A DNA stretch of 64,000 nt from Blautia wexlerae (GCF_013300825.1 NZ_JAAIMY010000006.1:1-64000); one strand, 5' to 3'; positions 16,620 to 26,366 are shown, counted from the first letter of the stretch. Notes: generated from the letters alone by a model not told the origin. Numbers and translations: made by a program.

Positions 16620-17570
16620 TTAAGCGTCCGGGTTTTCTTTATGGTCTACATCAAACAACGCATTTACAAAAGCATCTGCATCGAATTTCTGAAGATCGTC
16701 AATACTCTCTCCTACGCCAATGTACTTCACCGGTATATCCAGTTCAGACTGAATTGCAACTGCGATACCACCTTTGGCAGTTCCGTCTAACTTGGTGAGA
16801 ATAATACCGTTGACATTTGCGACCTCCGCAAACTGTCTCGCCTGTGCAAGAGCATTCTGTCCGGTAGTACCATCCAGCACTACCAGTGTCTCCAGATATG
16901 CATCCGGATACTCCCTCTCCAGAATCCTGTAAATCTTGCGAAGCTCTTCCATAAGGTTCTTTTTATTATGAAGACGTCCTGCTGTATCGCAGAGAAGTAC
17001 GTCTGCATTTCTTGCTTTGGCTGCTGCCACCGCATCATAGATAACAGATGCAGGATCTGCTCCCGCCTGTCCACCGATGATCTCTACACCTGCCCGGTTC
17101 GCCCATTCGGTAAGCTGCTCTCCTGCTGCTGCGCGGAAAGTATCTGCTGCTGCAAGGATAACCTTCTTGCCCTGGTCTTTTAATTTTCCTGCAAGCTTTC
17201 CTACGGAAGTAGTCTTTCCAACGCCATTGACACCAATCACAAGAACTACAGATTTGCGGTTCTCAAATTCATACTCTGTGCTGTCCACACGCATCTGATC
17301 CTTAATCTCATTGATCAGAAGCTGTTTACATTCCATCGGTTCCTTAATATGACGTTCGGAAACCTCTTTCTTTAAATTCTCAATAATAGAAGTGGTCGCA
17401 TTGATCCCGATATCACCCATGATCAGAATCTCTTCCAGCTCTTCATAAAAATCTTCATCAATACTGGAAAAACCACTGAAAATACTGTCAAATCCGGCTA
17501 CGATATTGTCTCTGGTCTTTGCCAGTCCACTGACTAATCGTTTAAAAAAACCTTTCTTTTCTTCTGCCAT
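16620..17570 (-). CDS. ftsY: Signal recognition particle receptor FtsY
   Basis: Membrane-associated GTPase that receives SRP-ribosome complexes. At 316 residues it is the short Gram-positive form without the long acidic A domain. The N domain runs to about 95. The G domain shows GVNGVGKTTSVGKLAG (about 113-128), DTFRAAAGEQL, DTAGRLHNKKNLMEEL, TKLDGTAKGGIA and GVGESIDDLQKFD. It follows smc by 15 bp, the conserved rnc-smc-ftsY order, and is followed by ilvA. Confidence 0.97.
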   Translation of the reverse strand: MAEEKKGFFKRLVSGLAKTRDNIVAGFDSIFSGFSSIDEDFYEELEEILIMGDIGINATTSIIENLKKEVSERHIKEPMECKQLLINEIKDQMRVDSTEYEFENRKSVVLVIGVNGVGKTTSVGKLAGKLKDQGKKVILAAADTFRAAAGEQLTEWANRAGVEIIGGQAGADPASVIYDAVAAAKARNADVLLCDTAGRLHNKKNLMEELRKIYRILEREYPDAYLETLVVLDGTTGQNALAQARQFAEVANVNGIILTKLDGTAKGGIAVAIQSELDIPVKYIGVGESIDDLQKFDADAFVNALFDVDHKENPDA

Positions 17571-17585
17571 GTGAAACTCCTCCTG

Positions 17586-20500
17586 TTACTGGGTAAGCTG
17601 ATTCTCCACCAGGTCGACGGAAACCAGTGTTGATACCCCTTTTTCCTGCATGGTAATACCATAAAGCCGGTCTGCGGCATTCATAGTCCCACGCCTATGA
17701 GTTATTATAATAAATTGTGTGTTTTTCGTCAACTTCTGTAAATACCCGGCGAATCGTCCAACATTTGAATCGTCCAGCGCTGCTTCGATCTCATCCAGCA
17801 GACAGAACGGTGACGGCTTCAGGTTCTGGATTGCGAAAAGAAGTGCAATAGCTGTCAGAGCTTTTTCCCCGCCGGAAAGCTGCATCATGTTCTGCAGTTT
17901 CTTCCCCGGCGGCTGGGAAATAATCTTAATTCCTGCCTCCAGGATATCTGCCTCTTCATCCAGTTCCAGAGTTCCTTTTCCGCCTCCGAACAGTTCCTTA
18001 AATGCCTTGTCAAATTCCCTTTGAATCTCCCCGAACTTCTCAGCAAACTGTTTCCGCATTCCCTCGTCCAGTTCCTGAATGATTTGTTCCAGAGTTTTCT
18101 CCGCTGTGACCAGATCCTCATACTGACCGGACAGAAAGGTGTGTCTTTCCAGAAGTTCCTTATAATCCTCAATAGCATTTACATTTACAGGTCCCAGCTT
18201 TCTGATGTCATCTTTAATCCGGGCTGCCTGTTTCTTCATCTGCGAAAGGTCATTAAGTTCCTCTTTTCGGTAAGAAAGTGCATTATTCGGCGTGATCTCA
18301 TATTCTGACCACATATAGGCGATCCGCTCTTCTCTGCTTTCCTCCAGCTTCTCCATCTGACCCTGAAGACGGTAGCATTCTTTATCCAGAAGACTGATCT
18401 GACCGGACAGATAATCTCTTTTCTCAAAGAATTCTTTATGACGGGAAGTTCTGCTCTCCTTCTCTTTCTGCAGATTCTCCAACTGTATCTGTGCCTGTTT
18501 TTCCTGGAGAACAGAGTCTTCTGACTCCCTTTTCAACTGAACGATCATCTCCTGCTTCTTTTCCATCTCTTCACTGCTGTGAGAAAGAGACTGATAAATA
18601 TCTTCTTTCTCTGTTGCAAAAGCAGTGATTTCCGATTTCAGACGGCTCAGATTTTCCTGGTCAAACTTCTCTTTCTGATCAAGGGCAGCTAACTGAAGAC
18701 GGATTTCTTCCAGTTCTCTGGAAATTTTTCCTTCTTCCTCTTTCCATTCATCCAGTTCCGACTGCTTTGTCTCAATAAAGCTCTCCAGTTCTTTCTCATC
18801 CTGATCTGAACTCTTCAGTTCCTGAACGATCCGTTCATGATCCTGCCTAATCTCCATAACCTGGCGTTTGATTTCTGCCTGGTCCCTGTTGATCTGCGCA
18901 TATCCGCTGCGGATTTCTTCTGCTTTCTTTTCCTGCTGCTTAATATTCATTCTGGCAGTATTCTGTTCAATATATTTCTGTCGGAGCTCTTCCTGAAATC
19001 CTGCAATGGTATCGCGAAGCGTATTTCTCTGATTTCTGTTCTCTTCAATGGATTTCTGCATTTCGACCAGATTTTGCTTCAACTGATCTGTTTTTGTTTC
19101 CAGTTCCTCTATCTCACGCCGTCTTCCCAGCAGATTACTGTTATTTCTGAAAGCACCACCGGTCATAGAACCACCCGGGCTTAAAGATTCACCCTCTGTT
19201 GTAACCATTCTCAGACTGTGTCTGTATTTCTTTCCTATTGCGATAGCATGATCAATGTTATCAACTACCAGCACTCTTCCAAGAAGAAATTTCGTAATCT
19301 GCTGATACTGAGGGGGCACAGACACCAGTTCACTGGCAATTCCCACAACTCCCGGTTCTTTCAGTGCTTCCTTCGATGTAAACTCACCGCGTGGACTGAT
19401 ACTGCTCATAGGGAGAAAGGTTGCACGTCCATAACGGTTCTTTTTCAGAAATTCAATCATCATCTTGGCAGTCTGTTCATTATCTGTAACGATATTCTGG
19501 ATACTTCCGCCAAGTGCTGTCTCAATAGCGATCTCATAATCTTTGTTTACCTGGATCAGATCTGCAACAACGCCCTGGATTCCCGGAACACGTTCCTTTT
19601 GCTCCATAACTCTCCGGATACTGTTTCCGTATCCATCATAACGCTCCGCAATATTTCTGAGAGAATCCAGACGTGAGGCTTCTCTGTGATAAGCAGTCTG
19701 TTCCGCTTCCAGCCTTGCGTTCTGTTCCTTCAGTTTTTCCTGAAGCTTCATCACACTCAGGTTCAGATTTTCACATTCCCTGTTGGCATTTTCTATCTGC
19801 TCTGTGATCTCATCATATTGTTTTTTTGCTTTTGAAAGGATGGTCTGCTGCTCTTCCTCTTCACTCTTTAATCTGAGGATACGCTGGCTGATCTCAGCCT
19901 TGCGGATCTCCGCCTGCTCCATCATTGTATCAAATCTCTGAGCTTTACCCTTGACATTTGCACGGCTGTTTAAAATCTCAATGATCTCATTTTTGCCATT
20001 CTCCACTTCCAGATTGCAGGCTTCCATATTCTCCTGCGCTGTCTTTATTTTCTCTTCTTCCTCAGAAAGCTTCCTGCGAACCGCCTTTAACTGTGCATAA
20101 ATATCCGATTTCTCTTCTTCCAGTTTCTTCTTTGAAGCTGTTCTTACTGAAAGTTCTGCCTCAATAGTCTGAAGACGTCTCTTATAATGTTCTTCATTCT
20201 GGGCACCTGCCAGTATCTGCTCATTTAACACATTGATCTGGCCTTCCAGCTGCTGTTTACGGATTGCCTGTTCCTGACCGGAAATGCGAAGTGCATCCAT
20301 TTTGGAATTTAAATCTTCCAGTTCCTGCTCCAGACGTTCATATTCAACTTTGGTCTGGTCATAGGAGCTCCTGGTATCTTTCAGTTGATTCTGCGCAATT
20401 TTATCCTTCTCTTCCAGTTCCTTCAGTTCTTTGGCAGCAGCAGCATACTCCATCAGGAACATATTCACATCCAGTTCCTTAAGTGTCTCTCTTTTGGAAA

Positions 20501-21146
20501 GATAAATCCTCGCTGTCTCTGACTGTTTCTCCAGAGGACCCAGCTGTCTGGTAAGCTCTGAGAGGATATCTGTCACCCTGACCAGGTTCTGACGTTCCTC
20601 CTCCAGCTTTTTGATCGTGGTGTTCTTTCTTCTTTTAAACTTAACAATACCTGCCGCCTCATCAAAAAGCTCTCTTCTCTCCTCCGGCTTTCCGCTTAAG
20701 ATTCTGTCAATCTGTCCCTGCCCAATAATTGAGTATCCTTCTTTGCCGATACCTGTATCATAAAACATCTCGTTGATATCTTTCAGTCTGCAGGCACTTC
20801 CGTTGATCTTATACTCGCTCTCTCCTGAACGGTAAAGCCTTCTGGTAACCGTAACTTCGTTAAAATCGACCGGAAGCTTATGGTCTGAGTTATCCAGCGT
20901 GATCGCCACCGATGCATAGCTTAAAGGTTTTCTTGTCTCTGTACCGGAGAAAATAACATCCTGCATATTCCCCCCTCTCAGAGACCTGGCACTCTGCTCA
21001 CCCAGCACCCATCTCACTGCATCACCAACGTTACTCTTTCCGCTTCCGTTAGGACCTACGATACCTGTGATCCCATTATGAAATTCAAAATTGATCTTCT
21101 GGGCGAAAGACTTAAATCCCTGTACCTCTATATTCTTTAAATACAT
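17586..21146 (-). CDS. smc: Chromosome segregation ATPase SMC
   Basis: The 1186-residue core of the bacterial condensin, which loops and compacts DNA with ScpA/ScpB. The N-terminal head has Walker A GPNGSGKSNVGDAVRWVLG (about 32-50). Two long coiled-coil arms flank a hinge (about 500-670, GVVADLIQVNKDYEIAIETALGG to SPGGSMTGGAFR). The C-terminal head has the ABC signature LSGGEKALTAIALLFA and Walker B FCLLDEIEAALDD. Length and layout are normal. The gene lies between rnc and ftsY as in most Firmicutes. Several long reading frames on the opposite strand are shadows of its coiled-coil composition. Confidence 0.98.
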   Translation of the reverse strand: MYLKNIEVQGFKSFAQKINFEFHNGITGIVGPNGSGKSNVGDAVRWVLGEQSARSLRGGNMQDVIFSGTETRKPLSYASVAITLDNSDHKLPVDFNEVTVTRRLYRSGESEYKINGSACRLKDINEMFYDTGIGKEGYSIIGQGQIDRILSGKPEERRELFDEAAGIVKFKRRKNTTIKKLEEERQNLVRVTDILSELTRQLGPLEKQSETARIYLSKRETLKELDVNMFLMEYAAAAKELKELEEKDKIAQNQLKDTRSSYDQTKVEYERLEQELEDLNSKMDALRISGQEQAIRKQQLEGQINVLNEQILAGAQNEEHYKRRLQTIEAELSVRTASKKKLEEEKSDIYAQLKAVRRKLSEEEEKIKTAQENMEACNLEVENGKNEIIEILNSRANVKGKAQRFDTMMEQAEIRKAEISQRILRLKSEEEEQQTILSKAKKQYDEITEQIENANRECENLNLSVMKLQEKLKEQNARLEAEQTAYHREASRLDSLRNIAERYDGYGNSIRRVMEQKERVPGIQGVVADLIQVNKDYEIAIETALGGSIQNIVTDNEQTAKMMIEFLKKNRYGRATFLPMSSISPRGEFTSKEALKEPGVVGIASELVSVPPQYQQITKFLLGRVLVVDNIDHAIAIGKKYRHSLRMVTTEGESLSPGGSMTGGAFRNNSNLLGRRREIEELETKTDQLKQNLVEMQKSIEENRNQRNTLRDTIAGFQEELRQKYIEQNTARMNIKQQEKKAEEIRSGYAQINRDQAEIKRQVMEIRQDHERIVQELKSSDQDEKELESFIETKQSELDEWKEEEGKISRELEEIRLQLAALDQKEKFDQENLSRLKSEITAFATEKEDIYQSLSHSSEEMEKKQEMIVQLKRESEDSVLQEKQAQIQLENLQKEKESRTSRHKEFFEKRDYLSGQISLLDKECYRLQGQMEKLEESREERIAYMWSEYEITPNNALSYRKEELNDLSQMKKQAARIKDDIRKLGPVNVNAIEDYKELLERHTFLSGQYEDLVTAEKTLEQIIQELDEGMRKQFAEKFGEIQREFDKAFKELFGGGKGTLELDEEADILEAGIKIISQPPGKKLQNMMQLSGGEKALTAIALLFAIQNLKPSPFCLLDEIEAALDDSNVGRFAGYLQKLTKNTQFIIITHRRGTMNAADRLYGITMQEKGVSTLVSVDLVENQLTQ

Positions 21147-21157
21147 AATTCTCCTGC

Positions 21158-21841
21158 TTATTTTCCGAGCACACGGATCGCCTGGTATGCTGCGGCCTGT
21201 TCTGCTGCTTTCTTTGTATGGCCGCTTCCCTGTCCCATCACTTTGCCGTTTACTCTTGCTTCCACAGTAAAGTTCTTGTTATGATCCGGGCCTTCTTCTT
21301 TTGTCAGAATATATTCCACCGGCTGTGTTCCGTTTTCCTGCACGATTTCCTGCAGGATGGTCTTGCTATCATAAAAGAGCTGTTTGTGTTCAATATCATT
21401 CAGGATAAACTTCAGCACAAACTCCTTTGCATTAGCAAAACCACCATCCAGATAGATAGCTCCCAGTAAAGCCTCTGTTGCATCAGATACGATAGAATCC
21501 CTGTTTCTTCCGCCTGTCATATCTTCGCCCTTTCCAAGCAGCAGAAACTGCGGCAGTCCGAATTCTCTTGCACAGTAAGCAAGACTTGGCTCACATACCA
21601 GACTGGCTCTCTTCTTTGTCAGTTCTCCTTCAGGTACCTGAGTAAATCTGGCATACAGATAATCACTGCTGATCAGTTCCAGCACGGCATCTCCCAGAAA
21701 TTCCAGTCTCTCATTGCTTCCCAGTTTTCCCAGCTTCTTCTCATTTGCATAAGAACTGTGTGTAAGCGCCTGTATAAGATAATGTTTATTTTTAAAATGG
21801 TATCCTATGATCTCTTCTAATTCTTCTGTTTTTTTGTTCAT
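21158..21841 (-). CDS. rnc: Ribonuclease III
   Basis: Cleaves double-stranded RNA in rRNA processing and mRNA turnover. It is 227 residues. The catalytic domain has the signature NERLEFLGDAVLELISSDYLY (Glu and Asp metal ligands), DATEALLGAIYLDGG with the second acidic pair, and a C-terminal dsRNA-binding domain (about 155-225, GPDHNKNFTVEARVNGKVMGQGSGHTKKAAEQAAA). I chose the ATG at 21841 because GGAGAGG lies 9 bp upstream; an in-frame ATG six codons earlier has no site. It sits between acpP and smc in the conserved order. Confidence 0.96.
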   Translation of the reverse strand: MNKKTEELEEIIGYHFKNKHYLIQALTHSSYANEKKLGKLGSNERLEFLGDAVLELISSDYLYARFTQVPEGELTKKRASLVCEPSLAYCAREFGLPQFLLLGKGEDMTGGRNRDSIVSDATEALLGAIYLDGGFANAKEFVLKFILNDIEHKQLFYDSKTILQEIVQENGTQPVEYILTKEEGPDHNKNFTVEARVNGKVMGQGSGHTKKAAEQAAAYQAIRVLGK

Positions 21842-21898
21842 TCCTCTAACCCTCTCCATATACGCCGGACTGTCTTCTGACAGCCCGGCATCATTTCT

Positions 21899-22126
21899 TT
21901 ATTTAATTGTCCGAATTGCTTCAACAGCATCACCGACTGTCTGAATCTGTTCGACAGATTCATTATCCAGCTCAATGTCATACTCCTCTTCAATCCCCAT
22001 AATAATCTGAAAAATATCAAGAGAGTCTGCACCAAGATCATCTACAAATGTAGTGTCTTCTGTGATCGAATCTGCATCAATATTCAGAACCTCTGCTATG
22101 ATAGCTTTTATTTTCTCCAGTTCCAT
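21899..22126 (-). CDS. acpP: Acyl carrier protein
   Basis: Carries growing acyl chains in fatty acid synthesis on a phosphopantetheine arm attached to the Ser of the DLGADSLD motif (about residue 36). The 75-residue acidic helical protein (MELEKIKAIIAEVLNIDADS...) is standard. An in-frame TTG two codons upstream exists, but GGAGGG is spaced 7 bp from the ATG at 22126. It follows plsX as in many Firmicutes, coupling phospholipid precursor supply to acyl chains. Confidence 0.96.
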   Translation of the reverse strand: MELEKIKAIIAEVLNIDADSITEDTTFVDDLGADSLDIFQIIMGIEEEYDIELDNESVEQIQTVGDAVEAIRTIK

Positions 22127-22163
22127 CTTCAACCCTCCTTCCTGTTTCTGTTCCTGTCCTGCT

Positions 22164-23201
22164 CTATTCTGCTTCAGACTTCAGTGTTTCCTGATCCTCC
22201 AGAATACGCTCTGCGATCTTCTCGTTAATCTTCTCCTGTTTGAACTGTACACACTGGAAAATACCATGTTTGATCTCAATGGCTTTTGCACTTCCATGAG
22301 TCTTGACTACAAGTCCCTTAAGGCCCAGAAGAGGTGCTCCGCCATATTCCGTTGCATCAAAGGATTTCAGAGTTTCCTTCAGTGCAGGCTTTACTAAAAG
22401 CGCACCGATCTTACTTCTTGTACTGGTCATCATTCCTTCTTTGATCTTCTGTACCAGAGCAGAACCAACTCCTTCATATAATTTAAGAATCACGTTTCCC
22501 ACAAATGCTTCGCATACGACCACATCCGCATATCCCGCCGGGATATCTCTGGCTTCGATACTTCCGATGAAATTAATACTTTTGCATTCTTTCAGAAGGG
22601 GGAAGGTTTCTTTTACAAGTGCGTTTCCCTTCTCCTCCTCTGCCCCGTTATTTACGATGGCAACTCTTGGATTCTTAATGCCGACTACATTCTCCATATA
22701 AATAGAACCCATCTTCGCAAACTGTACCAGATGTGATGGACGTGCATCCACATTGGCACCGCAGTCTATCAGAAGGGAAACTCCCTTTGTGGTAGGGATC
22801 AACGGTGCAAGAGGCGGTCTCTCCACGCCTTTACTTCTGCCTACCAGCACCTGTCCGCCAACAAGAACCGCACCTGTACTTCCTGATGAAATAAAGGCAT
22901 CTGCTTCCTGTTTCTTAACCATATTCAAACCTACTACGATTGATGAATCTTTTTTCTTACGGATTGCAAAAACCGGAGGCTCTGCTGTCTCGATTACCTG
23001 GGATGCATTGACAACCTGGATCTGGTTCTTCGGATATCCGGAGTATTTCGCCAGTTCCTTATCTATCACTTCCTGTTTTCCTGTAAGAATTACTTTTATG
23101 TCCTGTCTCTCTGTTACAGCTTCCACTGCAGCCTTGACAGGTTCTGCCGGGGCATTATCCCCGCCCATTGCGTCCACTACAACTCTGACCTGTTCTGCCA
23201 T
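22164..23201 (-). CDS. plsX: Phosphate acyltransferase PlsX
   Basis: Makes acyl-phosphate from acyl-ACP, the first step of the PlsX/PlsY route to phosphatidic acid, at the inner face of the membrane. The 345-residue protein has the N-terminal VVVDAMGGDNAPAEPVKAA, SSGSTGAVLVGGQVLVGRSKGVERPPLAPLIP, LLIDCGANVDARP and a C-terminal GAPLLGLKGLVVKTHGSA. The start at 23201 has CAGGAG 9 bp upstream; the in-frame ATG 7 codons earlier lacks one. Usually yceD-rpmF lie directly before plsX; here they are 10 kb away. It heads the plsX-acpP-rnc-smc-ftsY-ilvA operon. Confidence 0.96.
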   Translation of the reverse strand: MAEQVRVVVDAMGGDNAPAEPVKAAVEAVTERQDIKVILTGKQEVIDKELAKYSGYPKNQIQVVNASQVIETAEPPVFAIRKKKDSSIVVGLNMVKKQEADAFISSGSTGAVLVGGQVLVGRSKGVERPPLAPLIPTTKGVSLLIDCGANVDARPSHLVQFAKMGSIYMENVVGIKNPRVAIVNNGAEEEKGNALVKETFPLLKECKSINFIGSIEARDIPAGYADVVVCEAFVGNVILKLYEGVGSALVQKIKEGMMTSTRSKIGALLVKPALKETLKSFDATEYGGAPLLGLKGLVVKTHGSAKAIEIKHGIFQCVQFKQEKINEKIAERILEDQETLKSEAE

Positions 23202-23222
23202 ATCTTCATATCTCCTGTTCAC

Positions 23223-23233
23223 TTACTGTTCAC
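23223..23233. repeat. TTACTGTTCAC motif (dispersed repeat core)
   Basis: Exact copy of the 11-base motif also at 44-54, 5350-5360, 36662-36672 and 59746-59756. It lies in the gap between the plsX start and the plsX promoter. Confidence 0.5.
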
Positions 23234-23330
23234 TCACAGATGTCAGAATCAAAAGATATTTTCTGTCACTGACCCGGCATCCGCAAATTGCCCTGCTGCA
23301 AAGCAGCTCCTGCAATCTTCCATAATCTGT

Positions 23331-23360
23331 ATCATACTAAAGAACCATCTGCAAAGTCAA
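23331..23360 (-). promoter_or_regulatory. Promoter of the plsX operon
   Basis: On the minus strand TTGACT, 18-bp spacer, TATGAT. The leader is about 125 nt and contains the TTACTGTTCAC motif. Confidence 0.6.
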
Positions 23361-23376
23361 TAGCATCTGAAAAAAA

Positions 23377-25194
23377 TCACTTTTCACTTTTTTGTGCCTC
23401 AATTCTCTCTGCCAGATCATTCAGATAAACCCACCTGTCCATCTTCTCATCCAGCTCTGCCTGTGCTTTTTCCTTCTGCTCCATAATCTCACGAAGCTTC
23501 ATGGAATTAGTGGCATTGGTCTCCATATCCTTATCCAGCTTCTCCAGCAATTCCTCCAGAGCAGCAATATCGTCATCAATGGTCTCAAACTCTCTCTGCT
23601 CTTTATAAGTAAATTTTAGCTTCTGGGGACGGTTCTGTTTCCAGTCTGCCTGGGCCGACTTCTTCTTTTCTCCACCGGTAACAGTAGTCTGTCCTTCCGA
23701 TACTGCCCCGCCTTTTCTCGCCAGCGCCTCTGTATAATCCGTATATCCGCCCTCATACTGAGTCAGATGTCCATTCCCCTCAAAAGCAAAAATCCGATCC
23801 ACAATATTATCCAAAAAATACCTGTCATGTGACACTGCAATCACAATTCCCGCAAAAGAATCCAGATAATCCTCCAGAATGGTCAGTGTAGGAATATCCA
23901 GATCATTACTTGGCTCATCCAAAAGCAGCACATTCGGTGCCTCCATCAGAACCTTCAACAGATACAGACGCCTCTTTTCTCCACCAGATAACTTGGCAAT
24001 GGGTGCATACTGCATAGCAGAGTCAAACAAAAAACGTTCCAACATCATGCTGGCAGAAATCTTTCCATCCCTGGTAGGAATATACTCCGCCACATCACGG
24101 ATATAGTCGATCACACGCTGATTCGTATCCATATCCGGCACTTCCTGTGCAAAATATCCAATGCGGATCGTCTCACCGATTTCTACCTCACCGGCATCCG
24201 GCTGCACCATTCCATCGATGATCCTGATCAGAGTTGACTTTCCGCATCCATTCGGGCCAATGATCCCAAGTCTCTGATTTCTCAGCACAATATAATTAAA
24301 GTCATCCAGGATTACCTTATCTCCAAAGTTCTTGCTGATATGATGAAGTTCAATTGTCTTCTTTCCCATACGTGTCTCAACAGAATCCAGTTCCACATTC
24401 ACATCCCGTACCGGAGCCTTTCCATTCTTCAGCGCCTCCAGACGTTCCAGACGTGCCCGTTGCTTGGTACTTCTTGCCCTGCATCCACGCTTTGCCCATT
24501 CCAGTTCCATACGAAGCACACTTTGCCGCTTCCTCTCACTGGCAAGCTCCATCTCCTCACGCTCTGCCTTCAGCTCCAGAAACTTCGAGTAATTGGCCTC
24601 ATAAGCATAAAGACTGCCATGGGAAATCTCCAGAATCTTATTGGTAACCCTGTCAAGGAAATATCTGTCATGGGTAACCATGATCACAACACCTTTAAAA
24701 CTTCTCAGAAAATCCTCCAGCCAGGTCACCATCTCATTGTCCAGATGGTTGGTAGGCTCGTCCAGAAGCAGCACATCACAGGGATTCACCAATGTCCTGG
24801 CCAGTGCCACCCTCTTCTTCTGCCCTCCGGACAAATGATCAATCTTCTCCTCGTGATCCATAATTCCAAGCTTATTCAGTACATTCCTGGCCTCACTCTC
24901 TGTGCTCCAGTCCTTCTGCCACTTCCCCTCAGCCACATAATCCAGGATAGAAGCCCCTTGCGGAAACTCCGGCATCTGCGGCAGATACGTAATCCTGAGA
25001 CCATTCTGTGTGATTACCTGCCCTTCATCCGGATCCTCCAGACCACCGATGATCTTCAGAATTGTAGACTTCCCGGTTCCGTTAATCCCGATAATCCCAA
25101 TCTTATCCCCCTGATGCACCCCATAGGAAACATCATCCAGAACCACCTTTTCACCAAACACCTTGGAAACATGCTCTATATTCAGAATATTCAT
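23377..25194 (-). CDS. ABC-F family ATPase (Uup-like)
   Basis: A 605-residue cytosolic protein with two ABC ATPase domains and no membrane segment, the mark of ABC-F proteins that act on the ribosome or DNA. Walker A motifs are GINGTGKSTI (about 37-46) and GPNGCGKSTLI. Signatures are LSGGQKKRVALARTL and LSGGEKRRLYLLKVL. Walker B motifs are LLLDEPTNHLDN and LLLDEPSNDLD. The interdomain linker contains the basic, helical stretch typical of the family, and the last 75 residues form a coiled coil as in Uup. An antibiotic-resistance role cannot be excluded, but the long C-terminal coiled coil favours Uup. A -10 (TATAAT on the minus strand, 25227-25232) lies upstream with a weak -35. Confidence 0.9.
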   Translation of the reverse strand: MNILNIEHVSKVFGEKVVLDDVSYGVHQGDKIGIIGINGTGKSTILKIIGGLEDPDEGQVITQNGLRITYLPQMPEFPQGASILDYVAEGKWQKDWSTESEARNVLNKLGIMDHEEKIDHLSGGQKKRVALARTLVNPCDVLLLDEPTNHLDNEMVTWLEDFLRSFKGVVIMVTHDRYFLDRVTNKILEISHGSLYAYEANYSKFLELKAEREEMELASERKRQSVLRMELEWAKRGCRARSTKQRARLERLEALKNGKAPVRDVNVELDSVETRMGKKTIELHHISKNFGDKVILDDFNYIVLRNQRLGIIGPNGCGKSTLIRIIDGMVQPDAGEVEIGETIRIGYFAQEVPDMDTNQRVIDYIRDVAEYIPTRDGKISASMMLERFLFDSAMQYAPIAKLSGGEKRRLYLLKVLMEAPNVLLLDEPSNDLDIPTLTILEDYLDSFAGIVIAVSHDRYFLDNIVDRIFAFEGNGHLTQYEGGYTDYTEALARKGGAVSEGQTTVTGGEKKKSAQADWKQNRPQKLKFTYKEQREFETIDDDIAALEELLEKLDKDMETNATNSMKLREIMEQKEKAQAELDEKMDRWVYLNDLAERIEAQKSEK

Positions 25195-25303
25195 AAACTT
25201 AAACCTCTCTCGTAATTTTCGCTCCCATTATACCATCTCATCAGGTATTCTAAAACCCCCATCTGCTTTTTAATTATTACTTATCCCCATTCCCGGAAGC
25301 ACG

Positions 25304-25338
25304 AAAAAACTCCTCCCCGGGCATCACCCGGAAAGGAG
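25304..25338 (-). terminator. Terminator of the secreted acidic protein gene
   Basis: On the minus strand a 12-bp stem with two G-T pairs (CTCCTTTCCGGG / CCCGGGGAGGAG, loop TGATG) followed by TTTTTT. It lies 36 bp past the stop. Confidence 0.85.
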
Positions 25339-25373
25339 CATTCTCATCCCTGTTTTTTATAAAAAAGGATTCA

Positions 25374-26183
25374 TCAGTTCATCTCAGTTCCATTCTCAAC
25401 TGCATACTTCAGTCCCTGCACAGCAACCGCCAGCGTAGCTTCCTCTACAGTAGCGCTTCCAAGATCACCCATATCCAGTGTCAGTGTATCATCATCATTC
25501 ACTGCCACGCCAAAAGTAAGTGCCATCTCAGAAACTTCATCAGTAATCGTCACAGTACCATTCTCTTCATCAAAAGTACCTTCACCAACAAAGCTTACAT
25601 AGTTATCATCCTGATCGATCACAAGTACTGAGCAGAAAGTTCCATCCTCATTAGCTGCATAAATAAAAGTCTCACCCGCTTCTGTTTCGCCGGAATAACA
25701 CTCTGTCAGGATATCACCCATATCCTGATAAGTCTGATTGTAATCCGACTCATCACCGTCTGCCTCATAAGGCTCCAGGGTTGCAGTCAGGTCCAGACTG
25801 TCCGGATCATAAAGTTCCAGAAGATTCTCTTCCTCATTTGCCTGCACCAGATAAGTTACCATATTTTCATCATCATACGTGCCGTCGTCATTTGCGAACT
25901 GCATTACCAGAGCTGTATATTCTCCGTCTGAACTCAGAGCATATACGCCAAGAACATCCTGCTCTTCATCCTTCCACTGGCCAAAAAACGAATTATCTTT
26001 ATAGAATCCGTAAATATCTCCCGCACTGTCCTTCCACAGACCCAACATTGCTTCTGATACATCCGCAACATCTCCGTCTGCCTCTTCTTCTGCTGCGTCA
26101 TCTGCTGCCCATACCGGAGCAACCACAGAACCTAACATAGCCGCCACACAGAAACCTGCCATTAATTTTTTCCAGTTCTTCAT
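25374..26183 (-). CDS. Secreted acidic protein of unknown function
   Basis: A 269-residue protein I do not recognise. It has a signal peptide (MKNWKKLMAGFCVAAMLGSVVAPVWA) with a signal peptidase I-type AXA end, then a very acidic stretch rich in E, D and A. The rest alternates short beta-like segments with turns (LGLWKDSAGDIYGFYKDNSFFGQWKDEEQDVLGVYAL, FDEENGTVTITDE). This resembles lipocalin-like or DUF4595-type beta-barrels, but I cannot name a family. There is no lipobox or wall anchor, so it is probably released. The start at 26183 follows GAAGGG at a rather long spacing; an ATG 4 codons upstream is possible. It has its own promoter and terminator and lies back to back with the response regulator gene. 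Confidence 0.7.
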   Translation of the reverse strand: MKNWKKLMAGFCVAAMLGSVVAPVWAADDAAEEEADGDVADVSEAMLGLWKDSAGDIYGFYKDNSFFGQWKDEEQDVLGVYALSSDGEYTALVMQFANDDGTYDDENMVTYLVQANEEENLLELYDPDSLDLTATLEPYEADGDESDYNQTYQDMGDILTECYSGETEAGETFIYAANEDGTFCSVLVIDQDDNYVSFVGEGTFDEENGTVTITDEVSEMALTFGVAVNDDDTLTLDMGDLGSATVEEATLAVAVQGLKYAVENGTEMN

Positions 26184-26241
26184 AGTTGTTACCATCCCTT
26201 CTTTAAAATGTAAGTCTTTTTTACTGAATTTCCATAACCTT

Positions 26242-26270
26242 ACTATATGAAATTCTGACATCATTTTCAA
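26242..26270 (-). promoter_or_regulatory. Promoter of the secreted acidic protein gene
   Basis: On the minus strand TTGAAA, 17-bp spacer, TATAGT. Divergent from the response regulator promoter, about 50 bp away. Confidence 0.6.
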
Positions 26271-26320
26271 TATATATGGGATTAAATGACATTTTCCATG
26301 AAATATGGTTACAGTAATCC

Positions 26321-26349
26321 TTGAATAATCTTTCCAAATAGTCTAAAAT
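26321..26349 (+). promoter_or_regulatory. Promoter of the LytTR response regulator
   Basis: TTGAAT, 17-bp spacer, TAAAAT. The leader of about 88 nt contains the repeat at 26367-26424. Confidence 0.6.
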
Positions 26350-26366
26350 ACAAACTATATTGCAAG

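Noticed and set aside
24340-25215. 291-residue open frame on the plus strand
   Set aside because: Mirror of the ABC-F gene; low-complexity Leu/Pro/His-rich product.
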